Shown one piece after another: positions 18,285 through 27,593 of a DNA stretch of 64,000 bases. The stretch is from Kolteria novifilia (GTDB lineage: Bacteria > Planctomycetota > Planctomycetia > Kolteriales > Kolteriaceae). The notes under the pieces were generated by a model. It saw nothing but the letters and a program-made list of their open reading frames with translations, had not been told where the DNA came from and ran no database searches. The position numbers and the translations under genes are program-made. The DNA lies in NCBI GenBank assembly GCA_007748055.1, contig CP036279.1, forward strand, positions 4,836,001-4,900,000, read 5' to 3'. Within the stretch, counting starts at the first letter, position 1. Every line of letters starts with the position of its first letter.

Positions 18285-18737
18285 ATGGCCGGATCCTTCA
18301 CGAAACTCGTCTACCATGTCGTCTTCAGCACGAAAGATCGATATCCCTGGATGGACGCGTCGATTCGTGATGAACTCTTTGCGTTTACCGCCGGCGTCAT
18401 TCGCAACCTGGAGGGCTCACAACTTCAAATCGGCGGCATGCCCGATCACCTTCATCTCTTGGTGCGTCTTCCGGCAAGTCTTCCGATTTCTCACTTGCTG
18501 CAAACGGTGAAATCAAATTCGACCCGTTGGCTCAATGAACGCGGACAAAGTCGCGGCAGGTTGTCGTGGCAACGCGGCTACGGCGCGTTCACGGTGAGCG
18601 AATCGCAGGTGGACGTCGTCGATGCCTACATTCGGAATCAGGCGGAACATCACCGGACTCGCTCGTTCGAAGAGGAGTTTCGCGAGTTGTTACGCAAACA
18701 TCACATCGAGTTCGACGAACGATTCATGTTGGGGTAG
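18285..18737 (+). CDS. REP-associated tyrosine transposase (IS200-like, Y1 family)
   Basis: A 150-residue HUH transposase of the Y1_Tnp/RAYT class, which cuts and rejoins single-stranded DNA and is linked to REP sequence spread. The HUH pair is H55-L-H57 in GMPDHLHLLVRLP. The catalytic tyrosine is Y115 in AYIRNQAEHH, with Q119 as a helper metal ligand. The N-terminus KLVYHVVFSTKDRYP is family-typical. The length is full and the frame intact, so it may be active. The ATG at 18285 is chosen because upstream frame extension runs into REP DNA. It is flanked by inverted REP arrays, its likely substrate. Confidence 0.92.
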   Translation: MAGSFTKLVYHVVFSTKDRYPWMDASIRDELFAFTAGVIRNLEGSQLQIGGMPDHLHLLVRLPASLPISHLLQTVKSNSTRWLNERGQSRGRLSWQRGYGAFTVSESQVDVVDAYIRNQAEHHRTRSFEEEFRELLRKHHIEFDERFMLG

Positions 18738-18754
18738 AGAGATTCCCAGGCCGA

Positions 18755-18925
18755 TATCCGTGCCGCCCCTTCGGGGCTCGGATCCGAGGTCGATTCATTT
18801 TCCCTGGGGCTAACGCCACCAGGCTACGTGATGTCGCCCCTTCGGGGCTCGGGGATGTTGTTGGTTCGGTGACCTCGCACTCACGTGCGAGGCTACGTGA
18901 TGCCACCGCATTCGCGGCTTAGGAG
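18755..18925 (-). repeat. REP-like array, right flank of RAYT
   Basis: Two cgccccttcggggctcgg units, the module ccctggggctaacgccaccagg, and the hairpin cctcgcactcacgtgcgagg. These are reverse complements of the modules left of the transposase (gaaggggcgacatc, cctggcggcgtaagccccagg), which gives the gene an inverted-repeat frame. Confidence 0.85.
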
Positions 18926-18999
18926 ATAGGTGAACGACTCATGACACGAGACGATGACATCTTACGGAGCTGAGACGGTCGGCGGCGCCCGTTCTGCAG

Positions 19000-19602
19000 C
19001 TACACGTTCTCACTCGGCGTTGGCGTGTTGGTTTCGGTCGTCCTCCCAACGTCTCCTCTCTCGGCCAAGAACCACTCGACCAGGTACGGAATCGTCGCGA
19101 GAAGCCCGCCAACGAGGCCGACGGCCAGGAAGATCTTGAAGTAGAGAGCGTAGTCGAACGGATGAATCTCGCCGGTGATCCAGCCCAATCCCCAAACCAT
19201 CGCCCCGACGAACAATCCCGCCAGCAACAACGACGGAAGCAGGATCAGCAGGTTCCCCCGATGATGGACTCTCCGATCGCGCATCACCAGCGCCCATGCC
19301 ATCGAGCTCACGAGCACGCCGACCAACAGATTCATCGGCTGCGACATCTTGCCGTCGGAGGGAAACTTCGGGAGCTCGCTTGCGCCGGCGAATAGACTGG
19401 CGACGGCGCCGCCGATCGACACGAGGAGGGGCTCAACGGTCCGGAATGACGACTCCCTTGCGATTTCGGCACCGATCGCAGCTCCCACGGCCGCGAGCGC
19501 ACAAGCCGCCAAGCCACGCATTCCTGTTTTCTCGACAACGACGACAACCGTGACGGCAAGGAGTGCCGCAACAACGTACGTCTTGAGGCGTGCAAAGGTC
19601 AT
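19000..19602 (-). CDS. Multi-pass membrane protein, unknown
   Basis: A 200-residue protein with about five hydrophobic helices (YVVAALLAVTVVVVVE; LAACALAAVGAAIGAEIA; LLVGVLVSSMAWALVM; LLILLPSLLLAGLFVGAMVW; IFLAVGLVGGLLATIPYLV) and a short hydrophilic tail. I recognise no family. The gene lies inside the repeat island, and its start codon is only eight bases from copy 2 of the long direct repeat, so its promoter, if any, must be within repeat DNA. It may be cargo carried between the repeats. Confidence 0.6.
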   Translation of the reverse strand: MTFARLKTYVVAALLAVTVVVVVEKTGMRGLAACALAAVGAAIGAEIARESSFRTVEPLLVSIGGAVASLFAGASELPKFPSDGKMSQPMNLLVGVLVSSMAWALVMRDRRVHHRGNLLILLPSLLLAGLFVGAMVWGLGWITGEIHPFDYALYFKIFLAVGLVGGLLATIPYLVEWFLAERGDVGRTTETNTPTPSENV

Positions 19603-20085
19603 GAATGGACGCCCATTGGGAGTTCGCGACGTCCTCGTTTCACGTCTTCAGCATACCGCCTGTTGGATGGGAATTCATCAGCCGCGCAGCGGCGACATCA
19701 CCTAGCCTGGCGGCGTAAGCCCCAGGTTAACCAACGCCAAAGGGATACAGAGCCCTGAAGGGGCGACATCGGCGAGTTATCCACGGGAAGGTATCGCCCA
19801 TTCAGGGCTCAGGGATGTTGTTGGTTCGGTTTCCTCGCACTCACGTGCGAGGCTACGTGATGCCGCCGCCTTCGCGGCTGGGGGCGTCGTGTCGCGACAT
19901 CCGTCCAACGGCAACGGTGTTCTGGCCAGTGTTGGCACTTCCTGCGAACCGCCGTTTGATGCACGGCATCAGAAGGCAGCCATGGCGTTGATCAGCGCAT
20001 GTCATCGTTCCCGACCGTTCGTGGGTCTCAGGCCCACCCTACACGATGCCACATCCCACGCGACGAACACTAATTAAACTGGCCG
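19603..20085. other. Repeat-filled intergenic region
   Basis: It is occupied by copy 2 of the direct repeat to 19880. After that come about 200 bases of unremarkable sequence holding a short palindromic word (gtgggtctcaggcccaccctac near 20029). No gene is supported. Confidence 0.6.
19610..19880 (+). repeat. Long REP-composite direct repeat, copy 2
   Basis: The second copy of the repeat at 17539-17808, in the same orientation, 2,071 bases away. The two match closely at the left (cgcccattggga onward) and right (through cttcgcggctg). They differ by a short replaced block after ccccaggt and a few substitutions. Confidence 0.9.
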
Positions 20086-21570
20086 CTACTGCACCTGTTC
20101 GACGTCTTCGATTTGGACCTTGAGTTTGCCGATGACGTTGAAGATGGGCATGAAGGTCTGCATCGCGGAGGAGCCCTTGAGGCTGCCGTCGGCGAGTTTG
20201 ATGTGACCGCCACCGATGCCGCCGCGACCGAGGGTGCCGTCGACGGCGTACCATTTGCCGCCAATGTTGACCTCGGTCCACATGTGGTAGCCGAGAACGT
20301 GCGTCCGTTCGAGATAGACCAGCCCCATCGCGACTCGCGCCGGGACGCCGACGGCACGGCAGAGCGCCGCGAGCAAGACCGCGTGCTCGGTGCAGTCGCC
20401 GTTGCGCGTCTGGATCACCTCGGCGGCGGTCGCGAAGCCGATATTGAACGCGACGTTGGTCATGTTCTTGTCGACCCATTCCTCGAGCCGGGTCACCTTC
20501 TTCCAAGGATCGGGCTGATTGCCGACGAGATCCTTGGCGATCCTGGCGATTTCGGGATTGTCCGACTGGATAAAGGCATTGGCCTCGAGGTACTCGGTCG
20601 CGACCGAATCGTCGATCGTTCGTTGATCCTTGGGCGGCACCTGGCGACTGACCTTGAGCCGAACGGACTTCTCGTCGCGGCCGAGTACCTTTTGGGCATC
20701 GGTCTCGGGGATCGACGTCAAGGTGTCGGCATCGTCGCCGAGGAGGCGGTAAGTGATCGACTTGGTGTCGTGGGCTCGTTGGACCTTCTTGTCGAGCTTG
20801 ACGAGCGTCTCGTAGCCGAGGTCGACGTCGCCGGTGGTCGGGGTTTCGAGGGCTTCGGCCCGGCTGACGCGGTAGACGGTCAGCGCGAGCCCCCCCATCG
20901 GCATCGTCGTCTTGAGAGCCTGCCCCTTGTCGTTGACCCACATCGTCATCGTGGCGGGAACCTTGTCCTGCGTCGCCTCGATCAGCAGGAGTTCTTGTTT
21001 GGAGCCGTCGAGCATCGTCGTCTCTTCGCGCCGCTTGGCCTTGAGGGTCGTCGTGGTGACGGCGTTGAGTTCCGGGAGAAAGGTTTTGAAGCTCAACTCC
21101 TCGCCCGGTTCGAGCGGGTTCTCGGCAAGCAGTCGTTGGGGAGCGTAAGGACCGAGCACCTCCTTGCTCCAAGGGATGGAGACGGTCTCGTTCTTGCCCG
21201 GAGTTTGGATGGTGAGTTGGAACTGGTCGCCTCCATCGCCGAGCCGTCCTTGGGTCCGCTGGGCCTGGGTTGCCATTTGCGTGACCATGTCGAAGGCGTA
21301 GAGTTGTCCATCGGGCAACTCGTAGGAATCGGTCTTCATCGAAAGTTTCATGCGATCGGAGAATCGCTTGATCGACAGGTCGACCGATTGGCGAACATGA
21401 ACAATCATTTGGCCGCCAGCATCTCGGCGATCGACGATCGTATGAAGAGTACCGACCTTGACCGGTCCGATGTAAGCGACATCCCATTCGTCCGCGATGC
21501 CCGCCGGCCGAGTCTCCGCGGCGAGGAGCGGAGTGGGAGCCAAAAGAATCAAGGCCAGCAAGAATCGCAT
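20086..21570 (-). CDS. Secreted transglutaminase-like protein
   Basis: A 494-residue protein starting at the ATG at 21570 (AAGGAA upstream) with a clear signal peptide (MRFLLALILLAPTPLLAAE). Residues about 25-330 are a beta-rich region of unknown function. The C-terminal part has the transglutaminase/protease core: C in RNGDCTEHAVLLAALCRAVG, H in YHMWTEVNIGGKWYAVDG, and D in the same segment (VDGTLG). Bacterial members are usually peptidases or amide hydrolases that act on extracellular proteins or peptidoglycan. The actual substrate is unknown. It diverges from the gene at 21707. Confidence 0.85.
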   Translation of the reverse strand: MRFLLALILLAPTPLLAAETRPAGIADEWDVAYIGPVKVGTLHTIVDRRDAGGQMIVHVRQSVDLSIKRFSDRMKLSMKTDSYELPDGQLYAFDMVTQMATQAQRTQGRLGDGGDQFQLTIQTPGKNETVSIPWSKEVLGPYAPQRLLAENPLEPGEELSFKTFLPELNAVTTTTLKAKRREETTMLDGSKQELLLIEATQDKVPATMTMWVNDKGQALKTTMPMGGLALTVYRVSRAEALETPTTGDVDLGYETLVKLDKKVQRAHDTKSITYRLLGDDADTLTSIPETDAQKVLGRDEKSVRLKVSRQVPPKDQRTIDDSVATEYLEANAFIQSDNPEIARIAKDLVGNQPDPWKKVTRLEEWVDKNMTNVAFNIGFATAAEVIQTRNGDCTEHAVLLAALCRAVGVPARVAMGLVYLERTHVLGYHMWTEVNIGGKWYAVDGTLGRGGIGGGHIKLADGSLKGSSAMQTFMPIFNVIGKLKVQIEDVEQVQ

Positions 21571-21706
21571 GGGGAGTTCCTTCTTGGAAAACGATTGACC
21601 AGGGGAAGCCCGGAATGGAACTTGCGGGCAAGCCTTGCGATGGTGTAGCGTCGCAAGAGTCGCCCATGATTGACGAAGACCGCTCTCCGAATTATCGAGG
21701 GACACT

Positions 21707-22360
21707 TTGACGGGTCAAGAAGGGCCGGTCAGCTCTTGGAACGAATCTCCCAAGAGCGATCCGCTCGGAACACATCTGCGATTCGGCGAATTCGAGCTCA
21801 CCGGAGCGATCCGACCGGCTCCGCGTGGAGGGATCGTGCCTCGGGAAGGGTTCCGCGTCGATACCTATTCCAGCGGAAACGCCGAGATCCTGATGCTCGC
21901 GGCGAGCATTTCTGCGGAAAATCTCTTCGACGTCATGATCGCGATGCTCTCGCGACTTTCCGATGAGGTCGATGTCGTGGTGGGCTCGCATCACGGTCTT
22001 GACGGAACGGCGAACGAGCCGCGAGAAGTGGTGCTCGAGCACGTCGCGATTGGGAACCTGATCAGCACTTGCCACACGTTCGCGGAGTCGTTCATGCAGG
22101 ATGGCTGCCTGAGCTTAGCGGTCATCGATCCGGAGATTCCGGTCGAGATTCAGCTCGACGAACACAAGATTTTCTTCGTTTATGGGAAGAATTTGGCCCG
22201 ATTTCAGGCGATTTTGCGCCGATTGAGCATCGATCGGGACGAAAATCTTCCCCTCATCAGCGATGGCGAGCACATTCACATGACCTCGCTCCGCTATCGC
22301 GACGCGTTCGAGGCGATTTGCGAGGATCTGCGCGCGGGCCAGCCAAACGAGAACACCTAA
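21707..22360 (+). CDS. Hypothetical protein, suppressor-of-fused-like or enzyme-immunity-like alpha/beta fold not assigned
   Basis: A 217-residue protein that I do not recognise. The TTG at 21707 follows GAGGGA closely. The sequence is a soluble, mixed alpha/beta type with no signal peptide or membrane helix, and regular hydrophobic spacing (ENLFDVMIAMLSRLSDEVDVVVGSHH; FQAILRRLSIDRDENLPLI). Charged residues are common at the C-terminus (DAFEAICEDLRAGQ). It diverges from the transglutaminase-like gene, and 184 bases separate it from the next gene. The coding call rests on length and composition only. Confidence 0.6.
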   Translation: MTGQEGPVSSWNESPKSDPLGTHLRFGEFELTGAIRPAPRGGIVPREGFRVDTYSSGNAEILMLAASISAENLFDVMIAMLSRLSDEVDVVVGSHHGLDGTANEPREVVLEHVAIGNLISTCHTFAESFMQDGCLSLAVIDPEIPVEIQLDEHKIFFVYGKNLARFQAILRRLSIDRDENLPLISDGEHIHMTSLRYRDAFEAICEDLRAGQPNENT

Positions 22361-22544
22361 CCCTATACACCGAAACTGCTTACCACTCCAATTCCTCTCC
22401 AGATCTCCTTCCTGACATTTTTCTGAACTTCTCCCAAGATCTCCCAATGCCCGGCGAATCAACCGTGTCGGCACGTCCAGCGCCACGCCTTGGTCGCGAA
22501 TGGAAATCGGCGCGGACCGGCTTCACGAAACAAAGGAGACGACG

Positions 22545-23345
22545 ATGATTCGCAAGGCTCTGGCCGGCATCGGCCTGCTTACGGTCGGAAGTTACCTCAT
22601 GTTCGGCACCAGTGTCGGCAGCTATGCCCGTACCGGGGTCGCCGAGGTCCAACGCTATGTCTTCGGACAGGTTCCGATCGAATTCGAGATCCGTCGGGCG
22701 CGCCAACTCGCAAGCGAACTCGGCCCGGATGTGCAAAAGGCGATGAAGAATATCGCCGAGGAAGAGGTCAAAATCGACCGTTTGGGACGCGAGATTGATC
22801 AGATTTCGACCAAACTGGACCAAGAGAAGATCGCGATTCTCTCGCTTCGCGATCATCTGAACAAGGGTCAAAATGTCTACGTCGTCAGTGGTCGTTCGTA
22901 CTCGTCCGACGAAATGAAGGCGGAACTGCACCGGCGGTTCGCCTCCTACAAGCGGGCCGAGGAGGCTCTGAAAACCAAGGAGGCGACACTCGCTTCCCGG
23001 GAAGAGGCCCTTCGCGCCGCTCAGTCGAAGTTCGATGAACTCGTCGCGGCTCAAGAGTCGCTCGAATCGGAGCTTGCCGCCCTCGAGGCCAAGCACACGC
23101 TCGTTCAAGCGACGAAGACCGCCAATCGCTTCGTCATCGACGATAGCCGGCTCTCCCAGACCCAGCAGCTCATCGATGAGCTCAATGATCGGCTCACCGT
23201 CGAGACCCGTCTGGCCGAGCAGCAAGGCGACTTGATCAAGCGGATCCCGGTGGAAGATCTCCCCCCGTCCAACTTGGACGAGCAGATCGACCGTCACTTC
23301 GGTTTGGACCACGGCAGCTCGGAAAAGCACCAGGCCGCCATCTAA
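22545..23345 (+). CDS. Membrane-anchored coiled-coil protein
   Basis: A 266-residue protein. One N-terminal hydrophobic helix (residues 6-24, LAGIGLLTVGSYLMFGTSV) is followed by an alpha-helical region that is almost all coiled coil (residues about 45-230, heptads such as IDRLGREIDQISTKLDQEKIAILSL and EEALKTKEATLASREEALR). It resembles phage-shock/PspA-like or sequence-filament proteins only in general character. The ATG at 22545 follows AAAGGAG. It is the first gene of a plus-strand set running through the FHA-like, kinase and membrane-protein genes. It may act as a scaffold; function is unknown. Confidence 0.8.
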   Translation: MIRKALAGIGLLTVGSYLMFGTSVGSYARTGVAEVQRYVFGQVPIEFEIRRARQLASELGPDVQKAMKNIAEEEVKIDRLGREIDQISTKLDQEKIAILSLRDHLNKGQNVYVVSGRSYSSDEMKAELHRRFASYKRAEEALKTKEATLASREEALRAAQSKFDELVAAQESLESELAALEAKHTLVQATKTANRFVIDDSRLSQTQQLIDELNDRLTVETRLAEQQGDLIKRIPVEDLPPSNLDEQIDRHFGLDHGSSEKHQAAI

Positions 23346-23409
23346 TCGAGGTCAACCGGAAGCGACTTGGGCCAGCAACGTCGCGAGGATCACGTCGAGG
23401 GTCGGCACG

Positions 23410-24168
23410 ATGAGTAGTCCCGTCAGTCACTCTGGATTCCCGGTAGGTCGAAAGGGTCGGCGAGCCCCTTTCGGCCTGCCACGACGGGACTCCCTTGTCG
23501 AGCGGTGTCTGGCTGGCATAACCTGGAACAAGGGGATGCAAGCACGAGGTCGCAAGGTGACGGCGCTGGACGAGATCGGTTGGCCGGAGCGGATCCACTG
23601 GTGGATCGACGCGGTAGGTGGATTTCTCACCTTCACCAAGACGGAACTCCGCGTGGGAAACCTCGGGTGCTCCGACAATGACATCGCCATCATGGGCGGA
23701 TTGGCCGAACATCACGCCGACATCAAGCGGGACGAGAGCGGCGTCGTGCTCACCGCCCACGCTCCTACGAGCGTCAACGGCGAGAAGGGAGAGAGCTTTC
23801 TCCTCCACGACGGCGATGAGATCACGATGGAGGGGGTTCGGCTCAAGTATCGCCAGCCGATGCCTTGGAGCACCACCGCACGTCTGGAGATCGAGAGTCA
23901 CCATCGCTTGCCCTTGGGGCTCGACGCGGTCTTGCTGCTCGGCGATCTATGCCTGTTGGCCGATCATCCGGACGCTCACATACGAACCCATTGGCCCGCG
24001 TCGGTCTTCATCCGACGAGAGCACGATCGCTACTGGGTACAATCGGAGACGCCTCTGGTGATCGATGGTGTTTCCCACGACAGGGCCGGACCATTGACGC
24101 CCCGTTCCCACGTCGAGGCCGACTGGGGCAGTTTCAGTTTCGAGTCCGTTGACGAAACGGGACGATAG
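23410..24168 (+). CDS. FHA-like domain protein
   Basis: A 252-residue protein. Residues about 75-150 resemble a forkhead-associated phosphothreonine-binding domain (LRVGNLGCSDNDIAI, then EHHADI, then SVNGEKGESFLLHDGDEITM), although the usual S/R-x-H core is EHH here. The C-terminal 90 residues show a second beta-rich domain (LLLGDLCLLADHPDAHIRTHW). The start is uncertain: the first 40 residues look non-conserved, and the ATG at 23536 is the main alternative. The gene immediately precedes the Ser/Thr kinase gene, so it plausibly reads kinase-made phosphothreonines. Confidence 0.65.
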   Translation: MSSPVSHSGFPVGRKGRRAPFGLPRRDSLVERCLAGITWNKGMQARGRKVTALDEIGWPERIHWWIDAVGGFLTFTKTELRVGNLGCSDNDIAIMGGLAEHHADIKRDESGVVLTAHAPTSVNGEKGESFLLHDGDEITMEGVRLKYRQPMPWSTTARLEIESHHRLPLGLDAVLLLGDLCLLADHPDAHIRTHWPASVFIRREHDRYWVQSETPLVIDGVSHDRAGPLTPRSHVEADWGSFSFESVDETGR

Positions 24169-24295
24169 GACGGAGCGAGAGGTGATCTGTCGGTTTCCGA
24201 AGATGCGGCCGCGAACCAAGAGCGAAGTCGCCGCCGATCACAAGAGACATCCGTGGAAGTATCCATTCAGACAGCCTGTCGCGGAGGTACCCGAG

Positions 24296-25933
24296 ATGCC
24301 CGCCACCGTCGAGAAGGCGGCTCCCTTGGCAAAGCCAAAAGAAGGTAAAGCGATGATGGAGTTCACGTACAAGTCGGGTGCCCGCCCCTTGGACGGCTAC
24401 ACCATCAAACGCGGCCTCGGCGTGGGAGGGTTCGGCGAAGTCTACTACGCGATCAGCGACGGCGGCAAGGAGGTCGCCCTCAAGTTGATCCGGCGCTACC
24501 TCGACGTCGAACGCCGCGGCATCGCTCAATGCTTGAATCTCAAACACGCCAATCTTCTTAGCATCTTCGATGTCCGCGAGAACGCCGCCGGCGAGAGCTG
24601 GGTGGTGATGGAGCACCTCGGCGGCGACAGTTTGCGAACTCGTCTCGACAAAGCCGACGGATCGCTCGATCGCCATGAGGTCCTCGAGTGGCTCGGCGGC
24701 ATCGCCGCGGCGGTCGACTATCTGCACGACCACGGGATCGTGCATCGCGACCTCAAGCCCGCGAACATCTTCAGCGAGCATGGCGTGATCAAGGTCGGCG
24801 ACTATGGACTGAGCAAGTTCATCACCCAGTCGCGCCGCAGTGGTCAGACCGAGAGCGTCGGAACGGTCCACTACATGGCTCCGGAGGTCTCCACGGGCAA
24901 CTACGGTCGCAGCGTCGACGTCTACGCGGTCGCGATCATGGCCTACGAGATGATCACCGCCGACGTTCCCTTCGACGGCGAAACCTCCGCCGAAGTGCTC
25001 ATGAAGCACCTGACCGCCGAGCCCGATCTGGGGCGACTCGACAAGTCGCTCAAACCAATCTTCGCCAAGGCCTTCTCGAAGGAGCCGGGCGAACGATTCG
25101 CGACGGCGCGTGAACTGCGCGACGCCGTCGCGGCGGGCTTGGGACTCGCCGGAGCCGGACGCGTCGACGCGCTGCCTCCGCGGCAGAAGAAGAAGGAGGA
25201 AGGGCTCGGCCGCACGACGCCCTATCGCGAACGCGGCCGGTTTCCGTCACCGTTGGCCAACACGCTGCCTCCCCTGCCGGGAACTCCGCAGGCGACGCGG
25301 CGCGAACTTTCCAACACGCTTTGGTCACTCTTTCTGGCGGGCGTGCTGTCGTTCGTCATGCCCGCGATCGCGCTGACGTACGAGATCGTCTTCCACAATC
25401 GCGTTCCCGAGGTGACCGAGTACTTCAAAAACCACCTGACCCTCGCGGTGATGTCGGGCACGGCGAGTTGGGGCCTGCTCGTCTTCGCGCGTTGGTGGCG
25501 GTTTCGCCAAACCGACCGCGCGGCCAGACGGCTCAACCTATTGATCTTCGGCCTAGGCCTAGGCGTGCTCGCGGCCGGCATCAACATTTGGATCGATCAT
25601 CAACTACCGGTGCCGTTGGCCCTGGGTCAGAACCCCTTCTCGCAGGAGGGACTCAAAAGTGTCATCCCGATGGTGCTCGTCTACGCGACCCTCTTCGGGC
25701 TCTCGTTCTCGTTGCCCAATTGGTCGCGGCTGGTCAGTCCGAAGAGAGCCGAGCGTTTCAGCCTCGGTTGGGTGATCTGGCCATCGTGCCTCGGAATGGT
25801 CATCGCCGCGTTGATGCAGCGTGGGCCGGAAGTCCTTTGGTTCGGCTGTCTGCTCGCGTCAACCGCGGTCATCGTCCAATGGGTCAGTCCCTTCGAGACG
25901 ATGAAGCGACGCCGTCGCCCGGCGGGAGGGTAA
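24296..25933 (+). CDS. Ser/Thr protein kinase with multi-pass membrane tail
   Basis: A 545-residue protein from an ATG with GGAGGT 7 bases upstream (the frame is open to 24149). The kinase domain covers about residues 30-300: G-loop GLGVGGFGEVYYA, K63 in ALKLIRR, catalytic HRDLKPAN (150-157), DYG (169-171; DFG variant), APE (195-197). A basic/proline linker precedes about five or six transmembrane helices (LFLAGVLSFVMPAIALTYEIVF to LASTAVIVQWV) that have no known sensor fold. The kinase head should be cytoplasmic. It is placed between FHA-like and membrane-protein genes, likely one operon. The substrate is unknown. Confidence 0.88.
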   Translation: MPATVEKAAPLAKPKEGKAMMEFTYKSGARPLDGYTIKRGLGVGGFGEVYYAISDGGKEVALKLIRRYLDVERRGIAQCLNLKHANLLSIFDVRENAAGESWVVMEHLGGDSLRTRLDKADGSLDRHEVLEWLGGIAAAVDYLHDHGIVHRDLKPANIFSEHGVIKVGDYGLSKFITQSRRSGQTESVGTVHYMAPEVSTGNYGRSVDVYAVAIMAYEMITADVPFDGETSAEVLMKHLTAEPDLGRLDKSLKPIFAKAFSKEPGERFATARELRDAVAAGLGLAGAGRVDALPPRQKKKEEGLGRTTPYRERGRFPSPLANTLPPLPGTPQATRRELSNTLWSLFLAGVLSFVMPAIALTYEIVFHNRVPEVTEYFKNHLTLAVMSGTASWGLLVFARWWRFRQTDRAARRLNLLIFGLGLGVLAAGINIWIDHQLPVPLALGQNPFSQEGLKSVIPMVLVYATLFGLSFSLPNWSRLVSPKRAERFSLGWVIWPSCLGMVIAALMQRGPEVLWFGCLLASTAVIVQWVSPFETMKRRRRPAGG

Positions 25934-25937
25934 TCCA

Positions 25938-27335
25938 GTGGTATTCAGCGGACTTGTCCTGGTGATTCTGTTCATCGTTGGCGCGACCATCGCGGCGGCC
26001 GCCTTGTTCAAAGGCATGCTGTGTTTGGTCAGCACGCACGACGACGATGGTCGCGATGATTTCGCCCCTGCTCGAGCCCCCCAAGCGGAGCGGGCCGTTG
26101 TCCACGGTCTCCCCCCAGCGCCGTCGACACCGCCCGCTCCGTCTCCGGAGAGCTTGCCGCAGGTCTTCGTCCGCCTGGCGGCCACCTCGTTGGGAATCGG
26201 CCTCGGCGTCGTCGGCGTCCTCGTCGTCTCGGTGCTGCCGTTGATACTCCTTGGCATCGGCGCCCCTCTGTTCATCGGAATCGCCCCGCTCGCGATTGCG
26301 ATCGCGACCGGCGTCTATCTCTTCAAACGATTCACGGGCGAGCCGATTCGCCACGAACAAGGTCCGCACGCTCATGAGGACTCGTTCGCCAACGGCCCGC
26401 ATCGCCTTCGGCGCGACCGTCGCCCAAGTTCCTGGGCGGCGCCGATCATGACCACGCTGGGAATCCTGCTCGCGATCTTCCTCGTCGGCGGCTACTTCAC
26501 GGTTAGCGTGCGTCGCTCGGAACCCGGCCGTGATCACCGCGCCGAGGCCGCAAGCTCCACGACGAGACGACCAAGCCAACAGACTCCTCCCGATCGCCCC
26601 GCGGAAGTCGCTCCGGCGGCCGCCGTCGATGTCGACTCGTCAGGGAACATCACGCTCTCGCAAAAGTCTTCCTCCGTGAAGCGGTTGGACCGGGAGGCCT
26701 CGGTCACGGCTGGTCCCGCGGCGTTCCCCGCGAGTGCGGCGGCCGCATCCTCGGAGGAGACGGCTCCCGCCGATGCCGAGGCGGGCTACTTCGAATCGAC
26801 TTCCGACGACAAAGCGGCGCTGCGTGCGCTGCGGCGTCCCCCCAAACAGTTCAAACGCATCGACCCGGCCGAGGAAGGTCACCATGTCGTGATCGATCCC
26901 GACAACCGTCTGCTCATGTTCCACACGGGTGTCTCGACCTATCTCGTCGAGGCCGACCCAAGGGCCGATCTCGACGAAGCCGATCTGCAGCAGCTTCGGC
27001 GCGTCGCCAAACTGGTCGCCTCGGCGGTGTCTCTGGAAACCGGAACCAGGACGGGAACGTGGACACCGTCGCTCGAATGGATCGCGAAGGACATTGTCAC
27101 CAAGCGCCAAGTCACCGACACACCCAGTAAGGGGATCGCACTCAAGGAGGTGACGCTCGTCGCCGACATCTCACAAAACCGAATCGAGCAGGCCCACGAG
27201 ACGTTCCTCCGCTACCGCAACCGCATTCGGACACTGCACCTGGCCGAGACGTATCTCGGAGCGATCATGATTCTCGGCGGCGCCGCGATCTTTCTCCGCT
27301 TCGGCACCGGCCGACGCTTGGTCGATGTGGGTTGA
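25938..27335 (+). CDS. Membrane protein with central disordered linker
   Basis: A 465-residue protein starting at GTG 25938 with GGGAGGG upstream, four bases after the kinase stop, so it is in the same operon. It has about five membrane segments: an N-terminal helix (LVLVILFIVGATIAAAALF), two near residues 80-130, one near 175, and a C-terminal one (ETYLGAIMILGGAAIFLRFG). Long hydrophilic, serine/alanine/proline-rich linkers lie between. The C-terminal soluble part (about residues 290-430) shows alpha/beta patterning without a known motif. Function is unknown; the close coupling with the kinase suggests a partner or substrate. Confidence 0.75.
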   Translation: MVFSGLVLVILFIVGATIAAAALFKGMLCLVSTHDDDGRDDFAPARAPQAERAVVHGLPPAPSTPPAPSPESLPQVFVRLAATSLGIGLGVVGVLVVSVLPLILLGIGAPLFIGIAPLAIAIATGVYLFKRFTGEPIRHEQGPHAHEDSFANGPHRLRRDRRPSSWAAPIMTTLGILLAIFLVGGYFTVSVRRSEPGRDHRAEAASSTTRRPSQQTPPDRPAEVAPAAAVDVDSSGNITLSQKSSSVKRLDREASVTAGPAAFPASAAAASSEETAPADAEAGYFESTSDDKAALRALRRPPKQFKRIDPAEEGHHVVIDPDNRLLMFHTGVSTYLVEADPRADLDEADLQQLRRVAKLVASAVSLETGTRTGTWTPSLEWIAKDIVTKRQVTDTPSKGIALKEVTLVADISQNRIEQAHETFLRYRNRIRTLHLAETYLGAIMILGGAAIFLRFGTGRRLVDVG

Positions 27336-27593
27336 GCGAGTTCCGTTCCCATGGTCAAGGGCGAACGAAGAGAGCCTCTCTTTGGGTGGCTGTCCGTTGA
27401 TTGAAGCGGCCCAAGCCAAGACCGCCAGCATGGCTTGGCGCCCCTGGCTCGACGAGTGGGAGCACAAAGCAAGACGAGAGCACGACGACGCGTCGCTGCC
27501 TTTAACCGCCTGGCGGCGTGGGCATGCCCCCGCTATGATGGCGATGAACCATCTCCAACGGGACCGAAGCACAATTAAGGAACCAAGCGGTCG

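Noticed and set aside
20039-21667. Two further long frames (minus, other phase, and plus 20113-21648) over the transglutaminase gene.
   Set aside because: Only the minus frame with the signal peptide and Cys-His-Asp core is coherent.
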